NCBI GenBank assembly: GCA_949358305.1
Contig: CASHSZ010000002.1
Coordinates: 64,001-124,000, forward strand
Reading direction: 5' to 3'
From: Strigamia acuminata
Lineage: Eukaryota; Arthropoda; Chilopoda; Geophilomorpha; Linotaeniidae
Length of the DNA: 60,000 nucleotides
A model generated the notes under the pieces. The model was not told the DNA's origin and searched no databases. It was given only the letters and a program-made list of their open reading frames with translations. This document shows positions 21,062-31,603 of this stretch, in pieces; within the stretch, counting starts at the first letter, position 1, and each line of letters starts with the position of its first letter. Made by a program: the position numbers and the translations under genes.

Positions 21062-22714
21062 TGTGACGGTGACGACCACAACTCCTATCGCATGATAGTA
21101 CCGGGTATAAGTCGCGTGAATTAGTGAATAGTAACGAGATAAATAAATACAACAGAGTTATCAAAACAAGACATTTATTGTTATCAAACAATATAAACAA
21201 ATCTAAAGTTATACAAATGACTAATGCCGACATTTGGCAAGTTAAATACAAGTTAAACTATACATGAAATTGGCTGTAAAACAGCCCTGAAATAATATGA
21301 TTACGGTTATTGGTGATCCGGGGTTCGGGAACGGCAAAACGCCCGCTCGACCGAGTTATAGATGTTGTCTGCGATAGCCGGGCTGGCTGTGTCCTCGCGG
21401 CTTCCGTCGGCGCTTCGTAATCGTGGAACTGCTTCGTTCGCGTTCCAGGTCCGTATCGTGTAATGGTCCGTGTAATGCTTCTTGGTTCGATCCGAGAGGT
21501 GCGGTTGACTCATGTGCACCGCCACAACTAGGGTTGGAAATTGGTAATGAATAAATGAAGTCATTTATTCGCCAAGGTTCCGCTTGCGAATTATATTTAA
21601 TTCGCGATGTTGTGAGTTTAATAAATTAACTCAATAAATTGTATTCAATTTATTGTACGAATTTGATTCGTCATACAGTGAAATAAGTCTCGTGACTTAC
21701 TTCGGTTGTTAACTTGTTGCCAAGTTTAAACAATTAAGGTGTATTTATCAACTACAAAATATAATAAAGGTTAAACATCGCAACACACAATTGCCGTCAA
21801 AGTTCGCCTTGCTGAGCAGAACAGTATCGCGCGTGCCCTAAATAACAGTGCGGTGAGAGACGGCACTGGTATTCAGGGGGATATAGCCCGCAGTTCTGCA
21901 CAACAGAATTAATCACCCGAGATACTACTCATAAGTAGACTGCTTTGGCACCATCACCGAAGAGATATAACTTTCCCAAACACATAGTGCTACTGGCGGT
22001 AACTGCATGTTTTGCATGCAGACTGCTTTGGCACCATCAAGTGATGGAGTCAATCTCTTGCAGTAACAGTGCTACTGACGGTTACTAAATACTTTGGTAT
22101 CACACGTGATTCTATTGTCCGACCACGAGGATACTTATGCGGGAGGCTTTCTCCTCGGCAAGACCGTTTGACGGAAACATGAACAGTCCGAACTTCGCCT
22201 TCAGTTGACGGGGGTTGCATGGCTCAGCAGAGCCATGCTATGCATAGTCCGGTAGGACCATGCCCTGAGTAAGAAACAGTTATTTGACATGCGGAACATA
22301 CCAAATAACCAGAAATCAAGAACTAACTTAACTTCCTGTTGTCAGGGAGTTTTATACTCGGTGGGATTAGGTTCCACCAATCTCGTATCGCAGGAAGTGG
22401 ATACGGAGATGCAAATTGGGATTATGTTAATCTTTTAGCATAAACCGGAACTGGATACCGGGGACAGGAAATGGATACACAGAACGGAAATACATTCAAA
22501 ACCGTGTTCCTCGTCATGTATCGGTGATAAAGCAGTAACGCCTATTTTTATCTTCTTAAGTATTGATAATATACCTTTATATTATCGATGTGAATCACAT
22601 TTGGTCGTATCAAACATAATAATATGTTTGTGAACTATTTATATGGGAAATAGTAAGCTCGAGGTTGAATTTGCCGCTAGTACTAGTGGCGCCATCTATT
22701 GCTAATTTGTCACA
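21062..22714 (-). repeat. gypsy-1 5' LTR (1653 bp)
   Basis: Direct repeat of 9564-11216; no differences were noticed by eye. Promoter elements cannot be placed exactly. An AGATGGCGC motif lies close to the U3 edge (plus 22689-22697). Confidence 0.93.
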
Positions 22715-22718
22715 CAGA

Positions 22719-23486
22719 GACAGTAGGACAATTGTATTAGTCGAATTATTATTAATTTCGTTGTTTTTCTTTTGCCGAGATGTGCGGAGCAGCCAAATGC
22801 AAAATGGCGCCGCCCATGCCAAGCTGGTGAAAACCAAGGAGATTCGTCGCCAGCTGGAATTTGTCTTATTCCAGCGTGGAATAACGTCAGGTAGACGTTC
22901 TACGAATCGGCAGCAAACGTTTCAGCGACGTTTCGGGATTTTTGGCGAACATTACGAGATTTTTGGACGCGTTTCGTGCTACGGGCACAAACGCATCGCG
23001 GATTTGCACGTAAAGTGTATCTGCGCAACGAAGGGACTGGTTAAGTCTTGTGCCAGGTGCACAAGTGAATTGCATCGGATCCAAGCGACGTTTCAGCGAC
23101 GTCCACGTGGGATTTTGCGACGCAAAAATCCCGCAAAGAAGACAACTTGCCAACAAGTGTTATTGTTTATTTGGGTCGTGAAACTTTGTATAGTTATAAG
23201 TTTTTGTTTTAGGGTCCCTTTGTTTGTTCCTTGCCCTTTACTCAGTCGAGTAGCAAGGTCCTATTTCCTCACAGGCTATTTCTGGCCACCAAGTGTCCCG
23301 CGGGCCCAGGAGCACCGGTCGGAACTTGGGAAATACTGTGGTGGAGTTTTTCATCTCACTTAGTGAGATAAGTCCAGGGTGGATTGTGATTTTTCTCCTT
23401 CATTTTGGTTGGGGAAAATCAGTGTTATTGTGTTTTCAAAGTGGAAAAGTGTATTTTTCGTGAAAGTGCTACAAATAATTGAAACA
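22719..23486 (+). other. copia-1 leader, second segment
   Basis: Continuation of the leader after gypsy-1. It contains a 232-codon open frame (22665-23363) that starts inside the gypsy-1 LTR. It has no recognisable domain and is probably chance. An AAAATGGCGCCG motif is at about 22801. Confidence 0.5.
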
Positions 23487-26108
23487 ATGTGTTTTGTGCC
23501 ATCACTAAATTTATTAGTGAGTTTGGTGTGGTTGTGTGGCTCAAGTTTTGTGCACACAGTACTTTGTGCAGCAAGAATGTCTGTAACAGACAATGTGAAT
23601 GCGCGCAACAAACAAACAGTGGATAATGCACACAAAGCACAGTTGAAGAGGGAAACACAGGAACAGAATGTCTTTAACGGACAAACAGTGCTTAACGCAC
23701 TTGATGAACAATTTGAAAAGGAAATTAGTGTTTTTAACAAACACATTGATGTTTTGAAAGTTGATGATTTGAAATTGAATTCTGATTTGAATGAAACTGT
23801 ATTATTACTAACCCATTTAATTTATAAGAGCGCATTAACACATGACATTGCAGTTTTGGCAGGGGCCATTAATGATCTAATTTTAGCGATTAGCAAAATG
23901 CGTGTGCATAAGGATGAAGCAAATGGGGTTAGCAATAACAAAGTGCCGGGCACTGGTGACATAAATCAGGACATTAAAGTGGTTGATTCAAATGGGATTT
24001 CGGATACCACTGATGATTTGAGCGTGACCTCAAATAATAGTGAACACATAGAAACCCAACATAGACACGGGAGTTCTGAATATTTGAACAAGGTTCAAGT
24101 TAGAAATGGGAATAGGAAATTGGATTGTACAGCCACAGTTAAAAGTGGTAACCCCTTTAATTCTGTTAAAAGAAACATAGAAATTAGGCCTAAATTAACA
24201 GAAATAGAACATTCAAACAGGGTTTGGAATGAAAAGAGAGAGGGGGACCCAAATAGTATGAAAAAGGGTTTTGTGAGCAATAGGAAATTGCATGATACAA
24301 TCATAATTAAGGGAAGTGATCTGCCAAAGGGGATTTCAGGGAAATCTAAGAAATACTTAAGTGACCGGAAGTCAAGTATTTCAGCGGCTGTTAAGAGTAA
24401 TGATCACTTAGATTCTGGCATTAGAAACCAGAAAGAGAAATTCAACAAGGACAGGGTCCTTCCATTCCCATTATGGCATACCCGGATGGGGTATTTGAAT
24501 AAAGAAAGCATTTATGCTATGAATGGGTCAACAGATGTTTTTGGTGTCCAATTGGCGGATAATGGAACCGCCCCTATAACGGGAAAGCTTGGAAAGATGA
24601 ATATAACAGATGGGACTTTAGATTTAGTATATCTGAGCATTTGGAGAGTCCCACATACAGAGAATGAGAAATATATCATCTTTATTGATGCCCATTCGGA
24701 ATATATTTGGTTAAGAAGGCTAACGAAAAGTATTCTGTGTGAATTCCAGGAATGGCTGTCGGAAATTGGACACACAACTGTAAAGGTTGTTAGAAGAATA
24801 AGATTAGGTCCTGGAATAAACGATTTGCAAGATGAATGGGTTAAATTCACTGAGTGTAGGGGAATTGAAATTGATAATGGGAAATTTGGCGATTTAGATC
24901 TCACTTCCATCATTGAAAAGGTAAACATAGACATCTTAGAGGGGGTGAGAATATTGATTTTAGAGAATAAATTCCCCAACAATTTGTGGTTGGAACTTGC
25001 CAACACAATGGTTTATTTACGGAATAGAGCCCCCAGGATTAATCTGAATTGGAAATCACCATACAACTTATTGTATGACCGATGTATTTCTGTACGGCAT
25101 CTTAGATGCATTGGATCAAGAGTCAGGGTTTCCCATATTAGTAATAAGAAGAAATACTTCTGGGTGGGGGCCTTAGTAGGATATTCGAAATTTAGTAGAA
25201 AATATCGGGTCTGGGACCCAAGAAGAAATAGAGTTTTTCAAACGAATAATGTTAAGATACATGAGTGGAATAATTGGCAAGAGGGGGAAATAAAACCCTC
25301 TCTGGAATTTACCAAAGCAGATAGTTGCATGGAGAGTTTGAAAGTTGAAATTCCATTGAAGGTTAAGGTGCCAATATTCCCTCAACAAGAAGCCCCCTCA
25401 TCATTAGGATTGGTAGAATTTGAAAATCTCCCATTGTCACTAGGTAAAGAAGTTGACATTAATGAGTGTAGAAGTATTGAGCACAAGAGGGAACAAATGG
25501 AAATGGTTGAATTAAATCAATGTGATCCTTCAACGACACAGGTCGATTATAAAGTGGAAACAGTCCTTGAACATGACCACACTTGCGATTCACCACGGGG
25601 TGAACCATGCTCTTTAAGATTTTCCCCAACACCATTGATTGACATTGGTGGACAATATATTGAAATAGAGGGGGAATTTAAGAAGACAAAGAAATCCAAA
25701 AGGAGAAAGAAAAAGATAAAGATGAAAACGAATGATAATGGTGAAAACATTAACATTTTAGCAACGGAAGTTGATGAGTATCAGTCAAATTCTATTACGG
25801 ATTTATTGCTGGATGTTGGTGGATCGAGTCATTTTAAGGACCTTGACATGTCCGGTTGGTATAGACAATCCACCATTCAAGAATTAGGAGATAAAAAATA
25901 TGACATTAGCGTCCATTATGTGTCACCATATGGAGATCGATTGTTGTGTATCGAGAAAGTGATAATATGGTGTTGTGATAATGGGTTTAAGCTGAATGAA
26001 TTTTTATTTGATTTCGAAAATGAAACACCGATATCTCCAGCATATCCCGTAGCAACCAATTGTATAGATTATGTTGGCAAGGTCGTGGAGGAATTTGATG
26101 ACTGGTAA
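23487..26108 (+). CDS. copia-1 ORF: integrase-like protein without catalytic residues (873 aa)
   Basis: Start taken at the ATG at 23487; a second in-frame ATG at 23577 is also possible, and the frame is open upstream to 23379. Residues ~7-30 are hydrophobic and could pass for a signal peptide, which may be fortuitous. Residues ~31-320 are polar and unrelated to copia gag; no capsid or CCHC is seen. From W330 (WHTRMGY) the sequence follows the copia GAG-pre-integrase and integrase plan: an IIFIDAHSEYIWL segment, the NLWLELANTMVYLRNRAP segment, and a GYSKFSRKYRVWDP block near residue 565. However, the second His and both Cys of the zinc finger are missing, and the RTDNG-type second Asp region is replaced. 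The tail has a Lys-rich patch (near 735-755) and no RT or RNase H. It is open throughout although it cannot be an active integrase. Confidence 0.8.
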   Translation: MCFVPSLNLLVSLVWLCGSSFVHTVLCAARMSVTDNVNARNKQTVDNAHKAQLKRETQEQNVFNGQTVLNALDEQFEKEISVFNKHIDVLKVDDLKLNSDLNETVLLLTHLIYKSALTHDIAVLAGAINDLILAISKMRVHKDEANGVSNNKVPGTGDINQDIKVVDSNGISDTTDDLSVTSNNSEHIETQHRHGSSEYLNKVQVRNGNRKLDCTATVKSGNPFNSVKRNIEIRPKLTEIEHSNRVWNEKREGDPNSMKKGFVSNRKLHDTIIIKGSDLPKGISGKSKKYLSDRKSSISAAVKSNDHLDSGIRNQKEKFNKDRVLPFPLWHTRMGYLNKESIYAMNGSTDVFGVQLADNGTAPITGKLGKMNITDGTLDLVYLSIWRVPHTENEKYIIFIDAHSEYIWLRRLTKSILCEFQEWLSEIGHTTVKVVRRIRLGPGINDLQDEWVKFTECRGIEIDNGKFGDLDLTSIIEKVNIDILEGVRILILENKFPNNLWLELANTMVYLRNRAPRINLNWKSPYNLLYDRCISVRHLRCIGSRVRVSHISNKKKYFWVGALVGYSKFSRKYRVWDPRRNRVFQTNNVKIHEWNNWQEGEIKPSLEFTKADSCMESLKVEIPLKVKVPIFPQQEAPSSLGLVEFENLPLSLGKEVDINECRSIEHKREQMEMVELNQCDPSTTQVDYKVETVLEHDHTCDSPRGEPCSLRFSPTPLIDIGGQYIEIEGEFKKTKKSKRRKKKIKMKTNDNGENINILATEVDEYQSNSITDLLLDVGGSSHFKDLDMSGWYRQSTIQELGDKKYDISVHYVSPYGDRLLCIEKVIIWCCDNGFKLNEFLFDFENETPISPAYPVATNCIDYVGKVVEEFDDW

Positions 26109-26224
26109 AAATAATTGATTAAAGGGGGAATAATGGAGATTTCACTTCAAAGTCAACGATAATAATTTATGTAATCATTATACTTTAGGAAGCTTGATTA
26201 GGACACATAGTCAAATAGTCAAAC

Positions 26225-26234
26225 AGAGGGGGTG
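26225..26234 (+). promoter_or_regulatory. copia-1 polypurine tract
   Basis: AGAGGGGGTG directly precedes the right LTR, as expected for the plus-strand primer. Confidence 0.7.
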
Positions 26235-26672
26235 TGTTGGAAAATAGATGTTTTCATTTGGTTTGAGTATTTGATTGTGTCTTCTTTAACCTGTTGTTTT
26301 GTTATTTTGGATTTAGGTTAATTATCTATTTATGTTAACTAGTGTTTGGAAACTCCTAAATACCTAGTATATTTAGTGTGTTAATGTGTGTATCATTTGT
26401 AATAGCATTTGTTTTGTTTTGTAGCATTAATCTCATTTTATAACTTGTATGCCATGAGATTTATTCTGTATGCATTGTATGATAACATTTGTTCTATTTT
26501 TAGGCACATGAGTTAACTTTGTAGACTCATGTGTCATTCATGTGTCACTCTTATGTCAGATGTCATGGGACAAGGTTGTCCCAGGGTTTAGTTGAATAAA
26601 AGATGGCTGCTTTTAGTATTAATGGATTCCAACTCATTCCAACTCACCAACCAGGTCAAATATTTCCCAACA
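26235..26672 (+). repeat. copia-1 right LTR (438 bp)
   Basis: Direct repeat of 7982-8419 with no difference noticed, followed by the TSD ATTGT at 26673-26677 and then BEL-2 RT sequence. Confidence 0.93.
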
Positions 26673-26677
26673 ATTGT

Positions 26678-29429
26678 GAGATTCCGTCTCTATTGTATTC
26701 CAATAATAGCAGACATTAAGCAAGCGTTCCTCCAAGTAATGATCAACCCTACTCAAACAAACTTTTTACGTTTTTTGTGGGTCGCTCGTGACTATTTCAA
26801 AGAGCCATACTCATGGCAAAATTTGTGGAATAATCTAATGGTTCTGCGAATGATTGTCGTGCCATTTGGCGTCATTTCTTCTCCATTCCTCTTGTGTGCG
26901 ACGATTAGGAAACAAGCGAAACAATTTGAAGAAACTCATGCAAAAGAAGTCGACGCACTCGATGATGGAATCTTCATGGATGATTTGACGTCAGGAGGAG
27001 ATTTTACAGCCGATACAACCTCACATTGCGAGAAAATGAAAATGATATTAGACGACGGAAAGCTTCCCCTCATGAAGTGGGCGACCTGCAGTAGAGACGT
27101 CTTCGACAACTTGAAAAAGAAAGGATTCCACATGCGGGGAGAGGAGTTTTCAGATCTCGGAATCATAAAAATGCTGGGAATATTATGGGATGTTTAAAAT
27201 TCCGACAATTGAAAAAATTCCGAATACGAAGCGAGAAGTTGTTTCATTAATGGCTTCCATATTCGATCCAATGGGACTCATTGCTCCTGTTGTGCTTCAA
27301 ATGAAACTACTAGTTCAAGCAATCTGGATGAGAACAAAAAACTGGGATGAAAAGATTCTTGACTCAGAGAAAAAAGAAGTCGAAGAGTGGAGTCAAGATA
27401 TACAAAAATTGAAGGAATTAAAAGTTCAACGTTGGCTACAGACTTATTCCGGTCAAGACATCACTTTAGAAGTATTCTGTGACGCAAGCACTAAGGCATT
27501 TGGCTGTTCAATTTTTGTCGTCAATTTGGAGGGCAAAAGAACTTTATTGTTGAGTAAATGTCGTATTGCGCCGACGAAAAAAGTGACCCTTCCTCGACTT
27601 GAATTAACTGCAGCAGTGGTTGGAGTGCGAATGACCAAGTACCTGTTAGAAAACTTTCTTCCCGGTTACCCGGTCACTGAAGTGCGATATTACTCGGACT
27701 CCACCATAACTCTAGCCTGGATAAATTCGGACAAGAACGTATGGAAGCCATACGTCTCAAACCGTGTGCAAGAAATTATTTCTTCAACCAAACCCGAACA
27801 ATGGTCTCACGTACCAACGGAATTTAACCCAGCCGATTTATTGACTCGACCACATAACTCAAAAACATTGATAAACAATAAACTTTGGTGGTTTGGAGTT
27901 GATGTCTCGAAACTGGAAAAAAGAGAAATTATACAAGAAAATCTTCCAGAAGAGGAACGAAAAATTGTAGTGATGACTATTCAAGTTAAGGAAAGTTTTA
28001 TTGGACAATTCTTCAAACGTTTCCGGAATTACAACAAACTTTTGAGAGTTTTTTCGTATATTTTGCGATAGAAAAACAAACTTTTGCGCGGTGAGCCTCT
28101 CTCGCTACTCGAGATAGAGGCCAACCAAAAGAAGATCCTGCAGTTTTCGCAGAAATTACATTTTTCTGAGGAAGTTGAGGATGTGAAAAACAAGAGAGAA
28201 CTGTCTAAACATTCCACCCTACGCAATTTCGAGCTCTTCATTGACGAGGACGGATTACTTCGACTTCGTAGCCGCTTGAAAAAATCACTGTTGACATTTG
28301 ATGAAGTTTATCCAATTACTTGCATTATGACAGTTGGATAACAAGACTGTTAATTAGGAAAGTGCATCTGGAGTTGCTTCACGGTGACATAAGCGAAACC
28401 TTGTATCACTTACGCGAACAATTTTGGATTATTAGAGGAAGAAGAACTATACAGACAGTTATACGAGAATGTGAAATTTGCAGACGAGGAAAACTTGCTC
28501 GCAATAACCCTTCAACTGGTGACCTTCCTGCTGAACGTGTGACACCAGCGGCGCCATTCCAAAACACTGGAGTGGACCACCTGGGTCCCATTTATGTCGG
28601 CAGCAACAAGAAAGAAAAGAAAAAAGTTTATATCCTGCTTTTCACGTGTATGGTGACCCGATCCCTACATTTAGAAGTATCAGAGGACCTTTCTGTGCCA
28701 AAGTTTTTGCTAGCGATGAGAAGATTTGGTGCACGCCACGGATACCCTGGGAAAATTTTCTCTGATAATAGTAAAACTTTTGAACGCGGGAGCGTCGAAT
28801 TACAATCGTGGGGAAAACTCATCGGTCATTCAGATGTGAAAACTTTCCTATCCGAAAAAAGAGTGCTTTGGACTTTCATCCCACCGCTGTCTCCATGGAT
28901 GGGCGGAGCGTGGGAGCGTCTAGTCCGCTCAGTAAAAGATAAACTTCGAAAGACATTATTGCGCAGCACCGTAGACTTAGAAACTCTCCAAACTTTGGCT
29001 CTGGAAATTAGTTCAGTGCTAAATTCACGACCCTTAAGTTACGTCCCAGACAGTGTTGATGGTGGTAGAATCTTGGCACCTGAAAATTTTCTAACCGGAG
29101 GCATGCCAAAATACGTAATAAACAAACAACTGAGTGCAATTAAAAAATCAGATTTGCGAAAACTGGACATTAAACGACGCCAATTTATTTGGGAGTTCTG
29201 GAAAATTTGGAAAAAGAGTTACCTCATGCAATTGAGGAATTTTTATGAATCCAAACGTGATAAGTTCTTCAAAAACCCTAAAGTAGACCAAATCGTGTTG
29301 CTAGAGAAAATGGGTACAAATCCCTATTTTTGGCCCCTTGCTAGGATAAAGGAAATTTTTCCCGGTGAGGATGGTCAAATCCGTGTTATAAAAGTTGTGC
29401 TACCCGATGGTGAGAGCCCTAGAACTTGA
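26678..29429 (+). pseudogene. BEL-2 pol, second part: RT, RNase H, integrase (three lesions)
   Basis: Continues BEL-2 RT after copia-1. RT palm IADIKQAF (near 26700) and FMDD (near 26970) are present, followed by the A17/RNase H region. The integrase has an HHCC zinc domain (near 28365-28500), D in GVDHLGP, D in FSDNSK and E in GGAWER, and a BEL-type C-terminal domain. Three lesions against the relatives: a 20-bp deletion near 27190 (BEL-1 has the extra bases), a Trp-to-TAG change at 28069-28071 (BEL-3 has Trp), and a single-base loss near 28315. The last part, 28320-29429, is open for about 370 codons. Any one lesion would abolish the polyprotein. Confidence 0.9.
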
Positions 29430-29493
29430 GTGATTTATTCTAATAAGACTTTGTGTGTGGTTCTCCTTCTATGTCCTCTCGCCGGCAATTCGC

Positions 29494-31012
29494 TGTTGCA
29501 AGACAGCGTAGATATTGTTGTGCTATTTTTATTGTCAATATTTTTCACCATTTTGATTTGTGTTGATTAAAATCTTTAAGTGTTTTAATTTCCTTTGCCT
29601 AATTGGTATTTTTTCAGTTTTCAGATTTTTTATTGCTTATTAAAGTGTTTTGACTTGATTTTTATTCATACTTTTCAATATTTAGTAGTTTTTATGCTTT
29701 GTATTGATTTCAAATATCTTATTCCGTGCATTTATTGACTTATTCACTTGTTTTTTGAGAGTTTGTGTTGATTCCGAACTGTTTTGGTGCAAATTTCGTT
29801 CCCTAGCATACATTTGCGATGCTAGTGACGTCATATTTCTGTTTCCCGTAAAGTTACGGTTCCGTCTTCTAACCTTTTGTTTGGTACTTTTCAAATCATT
29901 TGGAATTTTATTAAACATTCGTTTCTACTAATTAAAACATGCTCTTTCTATCTAGATGCATCAAAACTGCTTTGGAAGTTCCGTTTGATTGGTTTGAACG
30001 TTCGTTTCCGTCTGCCATAAAAGCGCAGCCGGGAATGTTCGTTCGGCCGATAATTTCGTATTTATTCAATCTGTGTGTTTTATTCCGATGTTTTGTAAAG
30101 AGAATTGATAATTATTCTTATAATTTAATCGATACTTTATTGATTATACATTTAGTGTTCTTACATTTATTTTACGTGTATTTTGCCGCCGATGTTTTGT
30201 TCGCCGGACGCCATGTTTGATCCAACACCTTTGTTATGTTCGCCGGTCGCCATGTTTGTCCCAAGCGACGATTACACAATGTAACCGTTATTTTTGTATT
30301 TTATATCACATAATTTGCATTTACTATTACATTGCGTTATTATTCTGTATGTATTCTTTGATAATTTTGTGCTTTTGTACCGATCGAAATTCAAATGTGA
30401 TCGTTGTCATTTTCCTGGCCTGTGATTGGCTATCGTCAATCCTTTCTTTCCGAGATCGGTTTATTGCTAATATCTCATTGTTTAACGTGTTTTTGGACAT
30501 TGTTGTGATTATCTTTTTTGTTCACCGCATTCTTGTGGTCATTTCAATGTAATTCAATGTATTTTTAGTGCATTTTTAAGCAAATGCCAACTTTGCCGTG
30601 ATCTTGTTTCCTCCGTTACCATGGTAACGGAATCTTTCGTGTATCTGTATTTCGCCGCTATCGGCCTGGCGCGTGCCATATTCGGTACTGCGCATGTGCG
30701 GTTCTCTAAGAACCAATCTAATTGCTGTAATTTCATCAGTTATTAACCAACCTTTGAATAAATGTGTTGTGTTTTATTAGCTCTTGTTTTAGGCTTATTT
30801 TCAAACACATCCAATGTGTAGTGAGTAGTTTAAAATTTCTCAGGCCAACTTATGTTTCCGCCACCTATTGGATACTTGGTGCAGGTGTTCTCCACATTGT
30901 TCCAGCGGTTCAACAATGCCATTTGTTGCGGATTTATTGCTTTCCAGTGCGATTTTCGTACTAGCCACGTCATACGACCTTGGGCGAGCTCAAGTGTCTG
31001 GAAATTGGATAC
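29494..31012 (+). repeat. BEL-2 3' LTR, first part (split by gypsy-2)
   Basis: Starts TGTTGCAAGACAG at 29494 and is the reverse complement of the BEL-1 LTR outer part (4500-5675) with few differences. The later part resembles the BEL-3 LTR more than BEL-1. It is interrupted at 31012 by gypsy-2 and resumes at 39472. The bases 29430-29493 before it contain no clear polypurine tract. Confidence 0.88.
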
Positions 31013-31590
31013 TGCTACGCGTACAGGCCGTCCCGATCAACGGACGACCCGTATCGCGTAATTCGGCTATAATTCGGATAAAAGTTGCTAAATTTCGTCC
31101 ATAGATGGCGTTGGCAATCGATTACATCATTGCCTCGTCACTGGACTTATCAATTAGTTAAAGGGGGTAACAGGAGCTTTCCTGTTAAGTGAATCCGCCC
31201 AAGTTCGACAGTTCTCTTCCGGCTCTCACTTGAGAGTGAACTCAAATCCCTCCTATCCAATGTCAGCCTGTTCTTGGCTGGCTGCAGAAATTGTTATTAA
31301 TTTAATCACTATTTAATAGTTTCAGATTGCATCTCAATTCAGAGTGTCACTTATGATTTATAATTAGAGTTTATATAATTTATATAATTTATGTAGTTCA
31401 TTATTTGAGTTTAAAAACTGTGCCAATGTAAACAGAGTAAACTCATCCATTTGAAAGAATAATCAAACAGCTTTGCTGTCTGGTTAAATAAAAACTAGAT
31501 TGAATTTAAACCTAATTAAAATGACTCTTTATTTCCTATCATATCCCAGTTGTGTGGGTAGCCTCAAGTGGGCCTAAATCCCACATAACA
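31013..31590 (+). repeat. gypsy-2 left LTR (578 bp)
   Basis: Begins TGCTACGCGTACAGG and ends CACATAACA; repeated at 38894-39471. Contains ATAGATGGCGTTGG (31101-31114) and a GGTTAAATAAAAAC poly(A)/TATA-like stretch. Confidence 0.94.
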
Positions 31591-31593
31591 AAG

Positions 31594-31603
31594 TGGTGGA
31601 GAT
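31594..31603 (+). promoter_or_regulatory. gypsy-2 putative primer-binding site
   Basis: TGGTGGAGAT begins three bases after the LTR. Ten bases would pair with an acceptor end ATCTCCACCA as in tRNA-Ala; pairing beyond that is imperfect, so the tRNA is uncertain. Confidence 0.5.

Larger units (their letters stand above)
9564..22714 (-). mobile_element. gypsy-1: complete Ty3/gypsy element with third ORF
   Basis: A 13,151-bp minus-strand element with 1653-bp LTRs at both ends and a 4-bp TSD CAGA (9560-9563 and 22715-22718). In transcription order: 5' LTR (21062-22714), tRNA-Gln PBS, leader, gag, -1 frameshift signal, pol, ORF3, purine tract, 3' LTR (9564-11216). All frames are open and the LTRs look identical by eye, so it is a young and possibly competent copy. 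It lies in the leader of copia-1. Confidence 0.93.
7982..26672 (+). mobile_element. copia-1: Ty1/copia-type LTR element lacking RT, with gypsy-1 inside
   Basis: Two 438-bp LTRs (7982-8419, 26235-26672) that look identical by eye flank the element, with a 5-bp TSD ATTGT on both sides. A tRNA(iMet)-type PBS follows the left LTR and a purine tract precedes the right one. Internal content is a long leader (8431-9563 and 22719-23486, split by gypsy-1) and one ORF (23487-26108) with integrase-like sequence only. No capsid, protease, RT or RNase H is found, so it should be non-autonomous. Confidence 0.88.

Noticed and set aside
22665-23363. 232-codon plus-strand frame across the gypsy-1 LTR and copia-1 leader
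   Set aside because: Starts inside the LTR of an inserted element and has no recognisable domain; not an ancestral gene.
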